64,000 nt of DNA from the NCBI RefSeq assembly GCF_029784135.1, contig NC_073746.1, forward strand, positions 306,668,665 to 306,732,664, written 5' to 3'. Both the position numbers and the translations under genes were made by a program. The notes beneath the pieces are model-generated. The model made no database searches. It was not told the origin of the DNA and saw nothing but the letters and a program-made list of their open reading frames with translations. This DNA comes from Toxorhynchites rutilus septentrionalis (Eukaryota; Arthropoda; Insecta; Diptera; Culicidae). Shown one piece after another: positions 1-9,713 of this stretch (the first letter of the stretch is position 1; the number at the start of each line of letters is the position of its first letter).

Positions 1-610
1 TCATTTTATAGCCCTTTATACTTCCATAAATTATATTAAGTTGCTTATTTTCAATTGATAATAGGAAAAAAGTCGAATTTCGTTATTTGTGTTGAAGTAC
101 CAAAAATTACTCTGTTTTAAGGAGGCTGAATTAGATGACCATTAAAAATGAATGAAAATAGAAAAAACACATTTTCTGGAGTTGTTTCATTCAATTATAC
201 CCACTTCGTCTAATAAATACCAATAAAGCCTAAAAAATACACAATAGCAATATTACAGAAAAGTTCAACTTTAGGTCTGTGACACCGTGCGCGAGAATAC
301 GAGTTATGATTTTGCACGCGAGTACAGGAGGGTTCATAATTTATTTGTTAGATGATTGCTTCCATGTGAACTGCAGTTGCTGTTCAAGAAACAGGAAACG
401 GGTTACAAATGCGTCAAAATGCAGCGCACTTCAAGCCGAATGTGAGTATTCTTCATCGGTAAAGGCGCGTCCACATTATGCCGAACGATGCCGATCGGCC
501 TGTACCAGGCGGCATATTCGGTTCGTTTTGTAATGTGGACGCCACATCGGGTGCACGAAGCCGAAGCCCCATATGATGTACGAAGCCGTCACGAACACAC
601 GAAACATAAT
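1..610. other. Intergenic, no gene recognised
   Basis: AT-rich to about 270, then a more GC-rich stretch (about 430-600) with CG-containing words. Short open frames are not recognisable. The 9-bp target-site copy of the element at 620-1045 ends this stretch. Confidence 0.5.
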
Positions 611-619
611 GTCGTCAAC

Positions 620-1045
620 CACGGCTTACAGAGACAAGGCTAGCTACTCCGGATCAGTAATTTTTTAGTGACGTCATCTGAGTCGTTGAAGTAAACAATG
701 TGTTCTTATTTTTTATTTTTCGTGCTTTGTAAGTTTGTGCGTCGATAATATAGTTGATTATATTTAACACCATGAATAATTTGATAAAACATTTATCCAC
801 AAAGAACATAATTCTCGGTTTTTCGGAAAGCGAAAGAATCTCTTTTTTGACCCGATAATGTCATTTTCATAATTTATACACCCGCTCACAGCGCATTGAA
901 CCATTTTCGATTTTTCATTCCAGGAACATTTACGCGTAAATCGAAAAACAAAATACAACTGGCGACTGTTTACACTGACGACTCGGATGACGTCATAAAA
1001 AAATGTTTACTCGCTAAAGAACTAGCCTTGTCTCTGTAAGCCGTG
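620..1045 (-). mobile_element. Short TIR element carrying a THAP exon
   Basis: The two ends are inverted copies starting CACGGCTTACAGAGACAAGG. After a short divergent spacer, similarity resumes through a TGACGTCATC motif and AGTCGT, so each terminal inverted repeat is about 75 bp. The flanks carry a 9-bp direct repeat GTCGTCAAC (611-619 and 1046-1054), which I read as the target-site duplication. Nine bases fits MULE-type transposons better than P elements (8 bp), although THAP domains are best known from P-type transposases. The 426-bp body holds only one short THAP-like coding piece on the minus strand, so the element is non-autonomous. The superfamily is unsettled. Confidence 0.7.
764..904 (-). 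pseudogene. Truncated THAP zinc-finger exon
   Basis: The frame starts MVQCAVSGCIN at an ATG at 904 and runs 46 codons. Visible THAP features are the first zinc-ligand pair (Cys4 and Cys9), the FFRFP block near residues 23-27 and the conserved Trp36. The second C-x2-H pair and the C-terminal AVPTIF-like box are absent, so this is the first half of a THAP domain. It is either an exon cut at an intron or a truncation. THAP domains bind DNA in P-element transposases and in host regulators. It lies wholly inside the TIR element at 620-1045, so it is probably a remnant of that element's transposase, though a captured host exon is possible. Confidence 0.6.
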
Positions 1046-1054
1046 GTCGTCAAC

Positions 1055-1558
1055 GCTAATTTACTTCGTTTTGTTTTGGTTCGACTTTTTCGAACCGGAC
1101 CCACTTGTTTCGGGTTGGGTTCGGTTTGTTTCGAGTCGGTTTCTGGCACGTCGGCAAGCCCGGGCAGTACGTCCACATTTAGTCGGCTTTACCGAGCGGC
1201 CAAGGCCGGTCTTAAGAGCTGCGTTTTCGATGGAAAAATGAAGGTGAAAATTTATTGCACTGCGGTTGCAACAGATTTAGTTCGAATTTTCTGTTGCCGT
1301 TCAGCGCAAGGTACTGCATAGCATAATTTGTTAATTATTTCTTAGATAAATGATGTTTTTAAGAGTGTTGGGATTGTAACTTTTCTAAGAGGCAGTGAGC
1401 AATCAACAATTTGCTCAAATTGACTTTTTATCGCTTTGAGGATTCGCACTTCTCAATGTAATCATTCTATATCCGTCCGTCTTCCTACTCTTCTCCACTC
1501 TGAATCGACTTTCAGATGTCGCGCGGTATGCCACGAGAAGCATCTCTTTGGTCCACTA

Positions 1559-1596
<38 letters not shown>

Positions 1597-1599
1597 ATG
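1055..1599. other. Intergenic with poly-T tract
   Basis: No gene recognised. A run of about 32 T lies at 1561-1592, directly before a Tc1-type transposase relic. It may be the tail of a retro-inserted sequence on the minus strand or simple slippage. Confidence 0.4.
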
Positions 1600-1900
1600 G
1601 CAAAGGATGGAACGATAAAAATTGGGTCGACCTCAATGCGAATGGCAAACATGGCAGAGATATTGAGACCATGAAACTGCATCAACCGCTGAAAATGCGA
1701 AATTTAGTAGTCAATCAGAGCGTATTTTTCACGGAATGCCTGGAGAAACATATGCTGCGTTTCCTCAACAAACTCGACAAACTCGTTCTGTTTAGACCAG
1801 AATTGGCATGGTGCTATTGTGGAAAGAAGGTGATGAATGAGTATGCCGAGAATAACTCAATGGTGAATTTGTAGATTAAACTGCGTCCTGCGGCGAACAG
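1600..1900 (+). pseudogene. Tc1/ITm-type transposase relic (C-terminal part)
   Basis: The plus-strand frame reads NQSVFFTECLEKHML, then LDKLVLFRPELAWCYCGKKV and MNEYAENN. This matches the part of Tc1/ITmDE transposases around the second catalytic Asp (normally FWPDLASCHYG, then V-x-WY-x-x-N). Here the catalytic Asp is replaced by Glu in RPELA, a stop follows at 1872-1874, and the NPPNCP...RPIE block is not recovered. It is a dead fragment. No terminal repeats were found around it. Confidence 0.6.
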
Positions 1901-1904
1901 AGTA

Positions 1905-2547
1905 GACGAGGCGCTGTACAAAACATAATGACGGGTGTTAAACGAAAAGCACTGCTGTTCGGATTCGATAAAGCGGAAGCTTAAATTATTATTTTGACGT
2001 AAATAGAACTACGTTTGTCATTCCTGTACTGAGGTGTAGTCAAAGCGAAAAAAGTAATAAAGGATTTAAAATTGAGGTACAAACCAAAAAAGGTATTTCA
2101 GCATGAAATTTATGTTTTGTCAATATAGAAATCATTCAATTATCCTTCTGTGAGGTCGTGTACACTAGTGGCCAGATGATGTGAAAGCCAGCACCAAAAC
2201 AAAAGAGCAAGAGCAAGAGCAAGAGGCCTATAAAATTACTATGAAACTCACTTTCGAGGTTCTGTCGTACATACAAGCTGCGGGTGCTCTTGTATCCGCA
2301 TGCATTTGTGGACAATGGCATGTGTTCTCCTAACACGGACTACAAAAGCAGACACCGTATCGTTATTATCACTAACGATCCAAGCAAGTTGCTAGGAATA
2401 TTGATGTCATTGGCCCTTGTCAAGGCTACCAAATACTAGTACTAAAGGGTACGTTATTCATAAATTTCCATAATGTTCATTCTGGCCAATAATTCCCTGA
2501 TCCGTTAACAATGCGGAAGTGTTTTAAACAAAACCCTTCGGGTTTTT
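1905..2547. other. Intergenic, no gene recognised
   Basis: Unrecognised DNA with a small GAGCAA-type microrepeat (about 2205-2223). Nothing supports a gene. Confidence 0.4.
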
Positions 2548-2700
2548 GACGTAGGACTACGTCTAACCGGAAGATATAGGGGGTGAAATGGAAATCTAGG
2601 CACTGAACAAGTAGGAAAAAATGCAAGATTTGGAACGCTTATAACTCGAGCATTTCTCAATAGATCGCAAAGGTTTTTGCATCAATTGATAGGAAATATA
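2548..2700 (+). repeat. Repeat with palindromic edge, copy 1
   Basis: It begins with the palindrome GACGTAGGACTACGTC and continues about 150 bp (TAACCGGAAGAT, GGCACTGAACAAGTAG, AGATCGCAAAGG). An inverted copy lies at about 19235-19385. Other loci carry only the edge palindrome. It lies just upstream of the H2A-derived sequence at 3066. Confidence 0.65.
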
Positions 2701-3065
2701 TCTACGCATCTATCATAACGAATAACATTTCATTTTTCTTGAGATAAATAATTGAATAATTGTGAAATATCAAGCATTCTCATAATTCACTATGTGCCCA
2801 TTTTTGATTGGTCCATTTTGTGCTCCTCAAATCGTACCGACCAAAACGGGCAACCAGAGCAGCAGCGAAATAGAATGAAGCACGATTGGAAAGGAAAAAG
2901 AAAAAAATGAACGAAACATTGGTCGCAGTCTCACACATGCGTAATTCTCGAGCCAGCCAGTCAGCTTAAAAATCCCCGCTCCGCTGCCGTAACGATCATT
3001 CTCATTCAAACCGTACACCACATCGGTTCGCATCACAACACATCAACAAACCAACCCAAGCACCC

Positions 3066-3300
3066 ATGTCTGGACATGGTAAAGGAGGAAAAGTGAAGGG
3101 AAAGGCAAAATCCCGCTCGAACCGTGTTGATATGGAGTTCCCCGCAAGGGTAGCTAGGCCGAGCGCGTTAGTACCAGTGCACCAGTCCACCTAGCCGGCG
3201 TTATATAGTTTCGGCCGCCGAAGTGATCGAGTTGGCTGGTAAAGCTGCTCGCGACGATAAGAAAAACCGCATTCAGAACAGAACACATCAAGACAACAAC
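3066..3300 (+). pseudogene. Histone H2A pseudogene (copy 1)
   Basis: The ATG at 3066 opens MSGHGKGGKVKGKAKSRSNR, the H2A N-terminus with Arg4 changed to His. An internal deletion of about 20 bp then removes the VGRIHRLL region. In a shifted frame LRKGN, AERV and AVIE-like pieces follow, and later ELAGKAARDDKK, corresponding to the H2A alpha-3 region. Homology fades after about 3300. The roughly 90 bases upstream resemble a histone 5' leader (AAACCGTACACCAC, CAACACATCAAC). It is clearly dead, with frameshifts and a stop at about 3192. A related copy lies at 7826-8060, so this is part of a dispersed H2A-derived repeat. Confidence 0.8.
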
Positions 3301-3849
3301 AGGCAGTTGCAGCGAGTGGCGAGTGGCAAACGCAATCGCAAAACGGCAGCAGGTAGCAGAAGAAAAAAGTTTGTTCTTTTTACAATCTGCTTTGGTGGCA
3401 AATCCAGAACAAGGCGGCATCGAGGGCGTTCGAAATGGTTTTTTTTTTTCAAAACCACGAGTACTAAGTTTTCTAAATTGGAACCATTCCATAAAACAAG
3501 CCGCTTTTCAGGGCCATTAAACCTTCCAAAAAAGAGTTTAGGAAATAAAGTTCAATGCGTTCTAAAACATTATCCAAAATAATAATAAAACACAAATTGA
3601 TGTTTTCATAATTTGTTTGCCAGGATCTGATGAGTATGTGAATTTGGCAGTAGTTCTGAGCTTATTGATAGTTGGGGACTTTCAAGATTATTCAATTTTC
3701 ACCAACTCTTAAATTGTTTCCAGATTGAAAGTACAGTAATTTACAATTAGTTCGACATTTAGCTAATTGGACGGACATGTAATGCGACTTATTTAGTTGA
3801 CCGCACATTGAAAGTCGACACTGTACCACTGTCATCGCAAATGTTCAAT

Positions 3850-4060
3850 TACAGGTTCAAATCGCCTCCAATGCGACACTGAGTGGCGCTTCGGTACGTT
3901 GCATTGAATGTAATTTACTGTAAAATATGTCACAAGCTGTATGGGAAGAAATTTTCCAACTGTGAAAGCTGAGGCGAGTGGCAAATGCAATCGCTAAACA
4001 GAAAGGTTTAGCCGAACAAGATGGGGATATCGAGTGACAACAAAACAATAAACTCTTTAG
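3850..4060 (+). repeat. Dispersed repeat shared with 8100-8290
   Basis: This block (TTTACTGTAAAATATGTCAC, GGGAAGAAATTTTCCAACTG, GGCGAGTGGCAAATGCAATC) is closely repeated at about 8100-8290, where it directly follows an H2A-derived copy. A shorter trace, GGCGAGTGGCAAACGCAATC, follows the first H2A copy at about 3321. It appears to be the downstream half of the H2A-associated repeat. Confidence 0.65.
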
Positions 4061-4384
4061 ATTGAAGATAATTTTGTGATCCTGAAAAGGACCCTATTTA
4101 GCCTGCATGTGAATCCAACGAGCGAACAAATCGTAATGAATGTATTTTTCTTTCTTTCTTTCTTTGTTTTTAAGAGGCTTTAAACTTTGCAGTTCATTCG
4201 CCTCTAGCCCAGTGAAGAGCCACAATAAAACCAGCCCAGAGGGGACTGGCGAAAAGGAAACCAAAAAAAAATCACTCATCAGATCTGTCCGCTCGACTCT
4301 CGGTTAAAGAAGAAGGTAGGAAGGGATCCTATGCTTCATAAGATATTTAATATATGCTGTAAAGAAAAGTAAAAATTTACTGAT

Positions 4385-4475
4385 CCGAGGACCAAAGCAG
4401 TAACGAAGCACAAGTGACCCAGCGAAAGGCGTGTTCCAAAGCCAAAAAACAAAAAGGCCCTTCTCAGGAGGATAG
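4385..4475 (+). pseudogene. Possible H2B 3' end and histone stem-loop remnant
   Basis: A frame reads RTKAVTKHK then stop (4389-4415), close to the H2B C-terminus GTKAVTKYTSSK. About 40 bases later comes GGCCCTTCTCAGGAGG, which resembles the histone mRNA 3' stem-loop with one arm degraded. The two together, near H2A remnants, argue for histone-cluster debris. The match is short, so chance cannot be excluded. Confidence 0.45.
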
Positions 4476-4714
4476 GAAGGAAAGGAGTGGTAAGGATTTG
4501 GGAGGGATTAAAAGGAATGGATTAGGGAGGAGTGACATGGGTAGGAAAAGGGGAAGGAGTGGGATAGGTATGGTTTCTGAAATTGTAAATTAGTTGGCAT
4601 TTGTTAGTAATTTATTCATTTTTTTACATGTATATATATTTTATTTAATTTTATTTTATTTTATATATGTATACACATACACATATTTATATGTATTTAA
4701 AAAGTATTGAGTGT

Positions 4715-5073
4715 CAGGAATCGCCATCAATCCCACTGAGTGAAATGGAGGACAACTCCCGGCCTTTAGAGAAAATATAATATTAGACTAGGAACCGCCA
4801 CTCACCCTACCATCTCCAAAATAAGGTGAGAGTCGGTTTCCGGTCCTACGATTATGAAAGTTATTTAAAGAAATAATATGAATAAGTGAAAGCCTGGAGA
4901 CCGCCCTCCGTCCCATCCCTCCTTAAATAAGGCGGAAGGTGGCTCCAGGTCTTTCGATTTATGAATTATTTTATGAAAAGTATGGTAAATAGTATCAAGA
5001 GATCGAGGGCTGGAGCCGCCGTCCATCCTACCTCCTTCAAAAATAAGGTGGACGGCAACTCCGGGCCGTTCGG
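4715..5073. repeat. Array of four long hairpins
   Basis: Four related units begin at about 4715, 4789, 4893 and 5005. Each is 55-70 bp and capable of a long stem-loop. In the last, TGGAGCCGCCGTCCA can pair with TGGACGGCAACTCC around a loop containing AAATAAGG. All share a GGA-RCCGCC left arm and a CTCC-GG right arm, but base changes in the arms often compensate. They lie on the 3' side of the minus-strand LINE ORF1 at 5471-6949, beyond two SINEs. Confidence 0.65.
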
Positions 5074-5129
5074 TTTAACTAAAATAATATTGATTGATAT
5101 AAAAATGCTGCAGATCAAAGTTTAAAATT

Positions 5130-5288
5130 ATTTTTTTTTTATTATCTGTATTATAGTGACTTTCAACTCATTTGGCTGGTTCGTCACTTTTACTTCCATT
5201 TTTTGGAAGAATGTCGGGAGTGAGAATTGAACTCGTGACCTTTAGCGTGAGAGGCATGGATGTTACCACTGCGCCAGATCGCCTCCAC
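5130..5288 (-). mobile_element. tRNA-derived SINE, family A, copy 1
   Basis: Read on the minus strand it begins GTGGAGGCGATCTGGCGCAG, with a box A-like TGGCGCAGTGGTAACATCC and a box B-like GAGTTCAATTC, and ends in a poly-A tract after ATAATACAGATAAT. The near-direct repeat TTAAAATTAT on each side is a likely target duplication. It is a Pol III-type SINE; assignment to a named mosquito family needs comparison. Confidence 0.8.
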
Positions 5289-5327
5289 AATGGTTAAAAT
5301 TATGTAATAGAAGGAATTATTTATTTG

Positions 5328-5490
5328 TTTTTTTTTTTTTTTTTTTATCTGTATTATAGTGATTTTCAACTCATTTGGCTGGTTCGTCACTTGCACTTCC
5401 ATTTTTGGAAGAATGTCGGGAGTGAGAATTGAACTCGTGACCTTCAGCGTGAGAGGCATGGATGTTACCACTACGCCAGATCGCCTCCAC
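5328..5490 (-). mobile_element. tRNA-derived SINE, family A, copy 2
   Basis: This is nearly identical to the neighbouring copy and in the same orientation, about 40 bp away. The flanking direct repeat ATTTATTTGTTTTT marks insertion. Its 5' end (GTGGAGGCGATCTGGCGTAG) lies inside the LINE ORF1 frame and supplies that frame's last codons and stop. Confidence 0.85.
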
Positions 5491-6949
5491 ATTTATTTGT
5501 TTTTATTATTACCCTTTGGAGGGCTGGAAACTTTCCTGGTGTGTGTGTTATTTGTGTTAGTGTTATTTTTATTTGGAGTGGAGTGGTATACAGTGTTAGC
5601 ATGTGATTGTTGATTGTTGTTATGTGGGTGTTTATTGTTGGTGTGTGTGTGTGTGTGTTGTTTCTTTCATTTATTTGATTTGTTTGTTCGTTCCTTGTCC
5701 GTTTCCGTTGAACTTCTTTGGTTTGCTTGTTTTCCTCATCAGAAGACTTATGTTCTTCAGAAGATATTCCTTTGTTCGAGATTTTCCTTTTATTTTTATT
5801 CCTAATTTCAATGTATTCCATTGGATTATCTGATTCCTCTTCGGTTTGCATGTCCTGTCTATCCTCTTCAGATTCTATATTCTTTGGTTCCTCCATTTCT
5901 TCTTCTTCTGATTCTTCGGAATCTTCTTCAGATTCATCTATCGAGCTTTCCGTTTCATTGCCTGAAGTAATGGATTGGCTATTATCCTGATTGGGTCTAG
6001 CGGAATTACATTGGCATTTGCATTGAGTGCAGCCATCTACTGTTGTTTGAATGGTATTAAGTCTGTCCTGCAGCACACTGGAATAGGTTATTCCATTGTT
6101 CTGGAGGTCATACTTTTTCCTAGCTTCGTTGTGAGATATTCCCTCATCTACTCTTATTCTGGTTATGTTGTTTTCTCTTACCCATATTGGGCACGTCCTG
6201 TTGGATGAGGTATGATCACCCTTACAGTTGACGCAAAATTCAGGGGATTTACAAATTTTGTTTCCGAAAATATTTATTTTGTGGTCTTTTCCACAGTTTT
6301 TGCAGAGTGGAGTATTTCGTCTGCACCGTTTTGTTGTGTGCCCAAAGCGGTAACACTTAAAACATTGCATGGGGTTTGGATAATAATTCCTAGTCCCTGC
6401 TCGAAGAAATCCAAAATTTATATATTCAGGAACAACAGTTCCACGAATGGTCAGAATTAATGTTGGTGTGGCTATAATCGAATCATTTTCTTTCCTGGTG
6501 ATACGCTTTACCTCGATCACTTTTTGATCGGCTAGTTCTTTTAACAATTCGTCTTCCTTTAAATCTAGAACTTCACGACAGGTGACAACGCATTTACGTT
6601 GATTTAGAGTCGGATGGTGAATAATTTCTATTGGGGTGTCATCAATTAGCTTGTTAATTGAAAGTAAATTATCGATAACATCCTTTTCTCTTACTGAGAG
6701 TACATATTGAATTCGGTTTTTATCGTCTCGTTGTGGTCTTGCACTTTCTAAGGATCCTGCCTTGGCAACTGTCTTGCTTACAAGAAAGGGGTTCGAGGGG
6801 AGGGTATCTTCCCCTGTGGCCCGTAATAGAAGAATTTCAAGATCACCACTCAGTGGGTCAGCCCAAAATGGAGTGGTCCGTTGGGTTGGTCTTCCACGGT
6901 AACGGTTTGTAGCCCGGCCTCCTGGAGGTCCGGAACTACTGGAAGCCAT
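5471..6949 (-). CDS. LINE ORF1 (Gag-like, CCHC zinc knuckles)
   Basis: A 492-aa open frame starts at the ATG at 6949 (MASSSSGPPGG). The central region carries three Cys-rich knuckles: CFKCYRFGHTTKRC (a perfect C-x2-C-x4-H-x4-C), CKNCGKDH and CVNCKGDH. This is the ORF1 nucleic-acid-binding pattern of Jockey/I-type non-LTR retrotransposons. A Glu/Ser-rich acidic stretch and a Thr/His-rich low-complexity tail follow. The final residues CGGDLA and the TAG come from the inserted SINE at 5328-5490, so the native C-terminus is replaced. No ORF2 follows; the downstream side has SINEs and hairpins. It binds its own RNA in the family; this copy is probably a truncated element. Confidence 0.85.
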   Translation of the reverse strand: MASSSSGPPGGRATNRYRGRPTQRTTPFWADPLSGDLEILLLRATGEDTLPSNPFLVSKTVAKAGSLESARPQRDDKNRIQYVLSVREKDVIDNLLSINKLIDDTPIEIIHHPTLNQRKCVVTCREVLDLKEDELLKELADQKVIEVKRITRKENDSIIATPTLILTIRGTVVPEYINFGFLRAGTRNYYPNPMQCFKCYRFGHTTKRCRRNTPLCKNCGKDHKINIFGNKICKSPEFCVNCKGDHTSSNRTCPIWVRENNITRIRVDEGISHNEARKKYDLQNNGITYSSVLQDRLNTIQTTVDGCTQCKCQCNSARPNQDNSQSITSGNETESSIDESEEDSEESEEEEMEEPKNIESEEDRQDMQTEEESDNPMEYIEIRNKNKRKISNKGISSEEHKSSDEENKQTKEVQRKRTRNEQTNQINERNNTHTHTPTINTHITTINNHMLTLYTTPLQIKITLTQITHTPGKFPALQRVIIKTNKCGGDLA

Positions 6950-7430
6950 TTTTGTTGCCTAGCTACACCCCAGGTGTAGCCGGCGAAAAAGTCGTAAAAT
7001 ATTGATACACTTCCCTTATTTGGGATATATGTTCGTAAAAACTCTTGTCTGAAATCTAAAATTCAAGCACCTATAAAACAAAACTTGCCGATTGCCAGGA
7101 GAAACGCGAAGAAGAAGGGGTACTTCCCGATTTACACCTTCACTTCTAGCCTCTGAGGGCAATTTAGCACTACACTATTTTTATTTGATCGTGATTTTTC
7201 TTTTTAATAACTAATGTGTTTCTATTATAATGAAAATTAAGTTCAAAGAATCACCAAAAGCACTTAAAAACACCCGAAAAGCTCTACTCACTGTTGGAGG
7301 GATCCCCACAATCCGAAGAAAGATAGCGTTTGTGACGCCACCGATCGCGCCTTTTTCTTGTAGGAGTGCAAGGGAGCACCGCTAACAGCGGTTAAAACGC
7401 CGCGGATGAATGAAGATGCTCTGCTGTTTT
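6950..7430 (-). other. Probable 5' leader of the LINE ORF1 element
   Basis: This GC-richer stretch lies upstream of ORF1 on the minus strand. It contains short CG-rich words near 7320-7400, and no other gene is visible. The exact 5' end of the element is not defined. Confidence 0.35.
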
Positions 7431-7745
7431 CTCTGATGAACTGTGAATATAGAAAGAAATCGTTAGAATCGTAAAAATTAATTGTATTGAAATTTAATTT
7501 ATGGAATTAGCCTTGATACAGGCTGATTTATCGCATTTGGAAATATAGAGTATAAAAGCAGAAAACTATTTAAAAACTCTTTCGTAAGGCGCTAAAAACA
7601 TGACCGTCTCGATCGAGTGTCAGTAGCACCGTGATGTATTTTTTTTCCATCGCTCCCTTTTAACGCTCATTCGTTCGTCTCGTTGGACTCGCCCCTCTGG
7701 CTGAGTCTGCCGATTTGTCTCTATTCTGTGAGTGTGTACCGCTAG

Positions 7746-7755
7746 AGTATAAAAC
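7746..7755 (+). promoter_or_regulatory. TATA box of an H2A-derived copy
   Basis: GAGTATAAAACACGCGG lies about 80 bp upstream of the degraded H2A start and is followed by a histone-like leader (TTTCAAACCGTAAACC). It is apparently the fossil histone promoter carried with the repeat. Confidence 0.55.
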
Positions 7756-7825
7756 ACGCGGACCCCAAAAAAATATCTTATTTTCTTTCAAACCGTAAAC
7801 CCGTGTGGTTGTACGGCATCGGCAT

Positions 7826-8060
7826 CGTGGACGTAACAAAGGAGGACAAGTTAAGGGAAAGGCAAAGTCTCACTCGAACCGTGCAGGTCTCCAGTTCTCT
7901 GTTGGTCGCATTCACTGATTGCTCCGCAAGGGTAACTAGGCCGAACGGATTGGTGCCGGAGCACCAGTATACCTAACAGCGATTATAGAGTTTCGGCCGT
8001 CGGAGTGCTCGAGTTGGCTTGCAAAGCTGCTCACGACAATCAGAAAACCCGCATCAAGAA
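7826..8060 (+). pseudogene. Histone H2A pseudogene (copy 2)
   Basis: The start codon region is damaged. The frame then gives [26 protein letters not shown]-stop-LLRKGN-stop-AERIGAGAPVYL. After a frameshift it gives VLELACKAAHDNQKTRI. That is H2A from the basic N-terminal tail through the histone fold to about residue 80, with stops and frame changes. It retains the VGRIHRLL stretch that copy 1 has lost, so the two copies decayed independently from a longer ancestor. A TATA box and leader precede it, and the 8100-8290 repeat follows. Confidence 0.85.
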
Positions 8061-8099
8061 CAGAGCAGCTTCGGTTCGGCGCTCATTAAGGCAACAATT

Positions 8100-8290
8100 A
8101 GTTTCAGTGAGTGGCAAAGTGCTTCTCCGGCACGTCGCATTAAATGTAATTTACTGAACAATATGTCACAAGCTGGATGGGAAGAAATTTTCCAACTGTG
8201 AAAGCTGTGGCGAGTGGCAAACGCAATAGCTAAACAGGAAGGTTTAACCGAACAAGATGGGAATATCGAGTGATAACAAAAACACAACAC
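8100..8290 (+). repeat. Dispersed repeat following H2A copy 2
   Basis: This is the second copy of the block at 3850-4060. It directly abuts the H2A-derived sequence. A GGTTCTTTTCAACCC stretch at about 8295 resembles a decayed histone stem-loop. Confidence 0.6.
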
Positions 8291-8469
8291 CAAAGGTTCT
8301 TTTCAACCCTCAACATATTCGTAAAGAGTAAACAGTAAACTAATCCATTTTTCAGGTAGATAGGTAGGTATTCACGTAGGAGAAGAAAATAAAACAATAT
8401 ATTTAAAATATATATTTAACAAAAGCTGTCCCCTTTGTATAGTCCTACGTCACTCCGGTTATGTCCCCG

Positions 8470-9660
8470 ACATTACCCACCCGTCTTTTTTTTGTATAAT
8501 ACTGATTGAACTACTTTTCTCCGACCAAATTTTGATCGTTCCACTATTTAACCAGGGAATTTTTCAGACAATTTTTATAATCAAGGCACATTATAAATAT
8601 CATATATAAATATATAAAAATCTCAATTAAGCGCTTATAAAAAAATCATCAAAAAAATAGTACGTTGAGACGGGGTAGTTCGTCAAGGATCGTCAGTGAC
8701 GCATATGCAACGTATTTAGTGGTTGCACTCGGGAAACATTATTTTTTCTCTAAGCAAAACATGATGCTGCGATTCAGCATGCAAGAAGAAAACATAAGTG
8801 TACACCAACCTCGGTCATCTTATCAAGCACAGGATCACGTGTATGTTTCAGATCGTGTACGAAATTAATACAGAATTTTGTATTCCAATCTTTGTTCTAC
8901 GTACGTTTGCTTTCACCGATTACATCTACAAATATGACAAACGATTCCACACGATTAAGTTAGACTTAAGTCTCTCTATGAAGAAGAAAACAAAACAAAA
9001 ATAATTAGGCTTCGCAAATGCAAAAAATATACAACGATTCGTTTTTTTCCTGTTAGGGAAATATTGTCCCACAAAGATTACAGCATAACTCTAATTAGAA
9101 GGCATTTTTTTTGAAGCCTTGGTTCATCATGATGTTATCACGTGATATTATAATTAGAAAGCTAGCCGTCTCATATATGTGTATTTTTTCTTTTCTTTAC
9201 CATCAATAGTATATACAGTACCTGGTTGATATATCTTTCATTAATAGCAACCCTTTTTCCTCATCGAAAACATTGTATACCAAACGTTCATCGCTTTCTA
9301 GAAAAGTATAGATAATTCACATTTTATTACCAACAACGACAGAAGGTAATAAAAGTCAACATAATATTCAAATGAACTCGCTAGACAAACATAGTCTACT
9401 ATTGGCACCCCCCGAACTTTAGGATAGACAATTCGAATATCGTTCCCCCCTCTCTTCGGTTTAATTTTTGACTTCCGTTCTTCAACCGTGGTCATTACTT
9501 TTCCCACTTTATTGCCTTTCTATGTCATAGTACAAATCAATTAATTCAACCCTTTAAATCTACTGGCACTATCCTGAGCAAGAAAGTTTATTCGGGTTCT
9601 GGATTTGTTTTTCGATGTAATACACGCACAACGGAAACCACAAAACATCCTTCTCCGATC
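8470..9660. other. Intergenic, no gene recognised
   Basis: AT-rich DNA without a recognisable frame or repeat. It is the upstream flank of the roadblock-like gene. Confidence 0.45.
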
Positions 9661-9683
9661 ATTTCTCCGATGTAAGCTGCCAG

Positions 9684-9688
9684 TCAGT
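9684..9688 (+). promoter_or_regulatory. Candidate initiator of the roadblock-like gene
   Basis: TCAGT, the arthropod initiator core, lies about 26-30 nt before the ATG at 9714. No TATA box is evident, as is common for insect housekeeping genes. Chance occurrence is possible. Confidence 0.3.
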
Positions 9689-9713
9689 TGTTTGGTAACA
9701 TCGGTTGAGGAAG

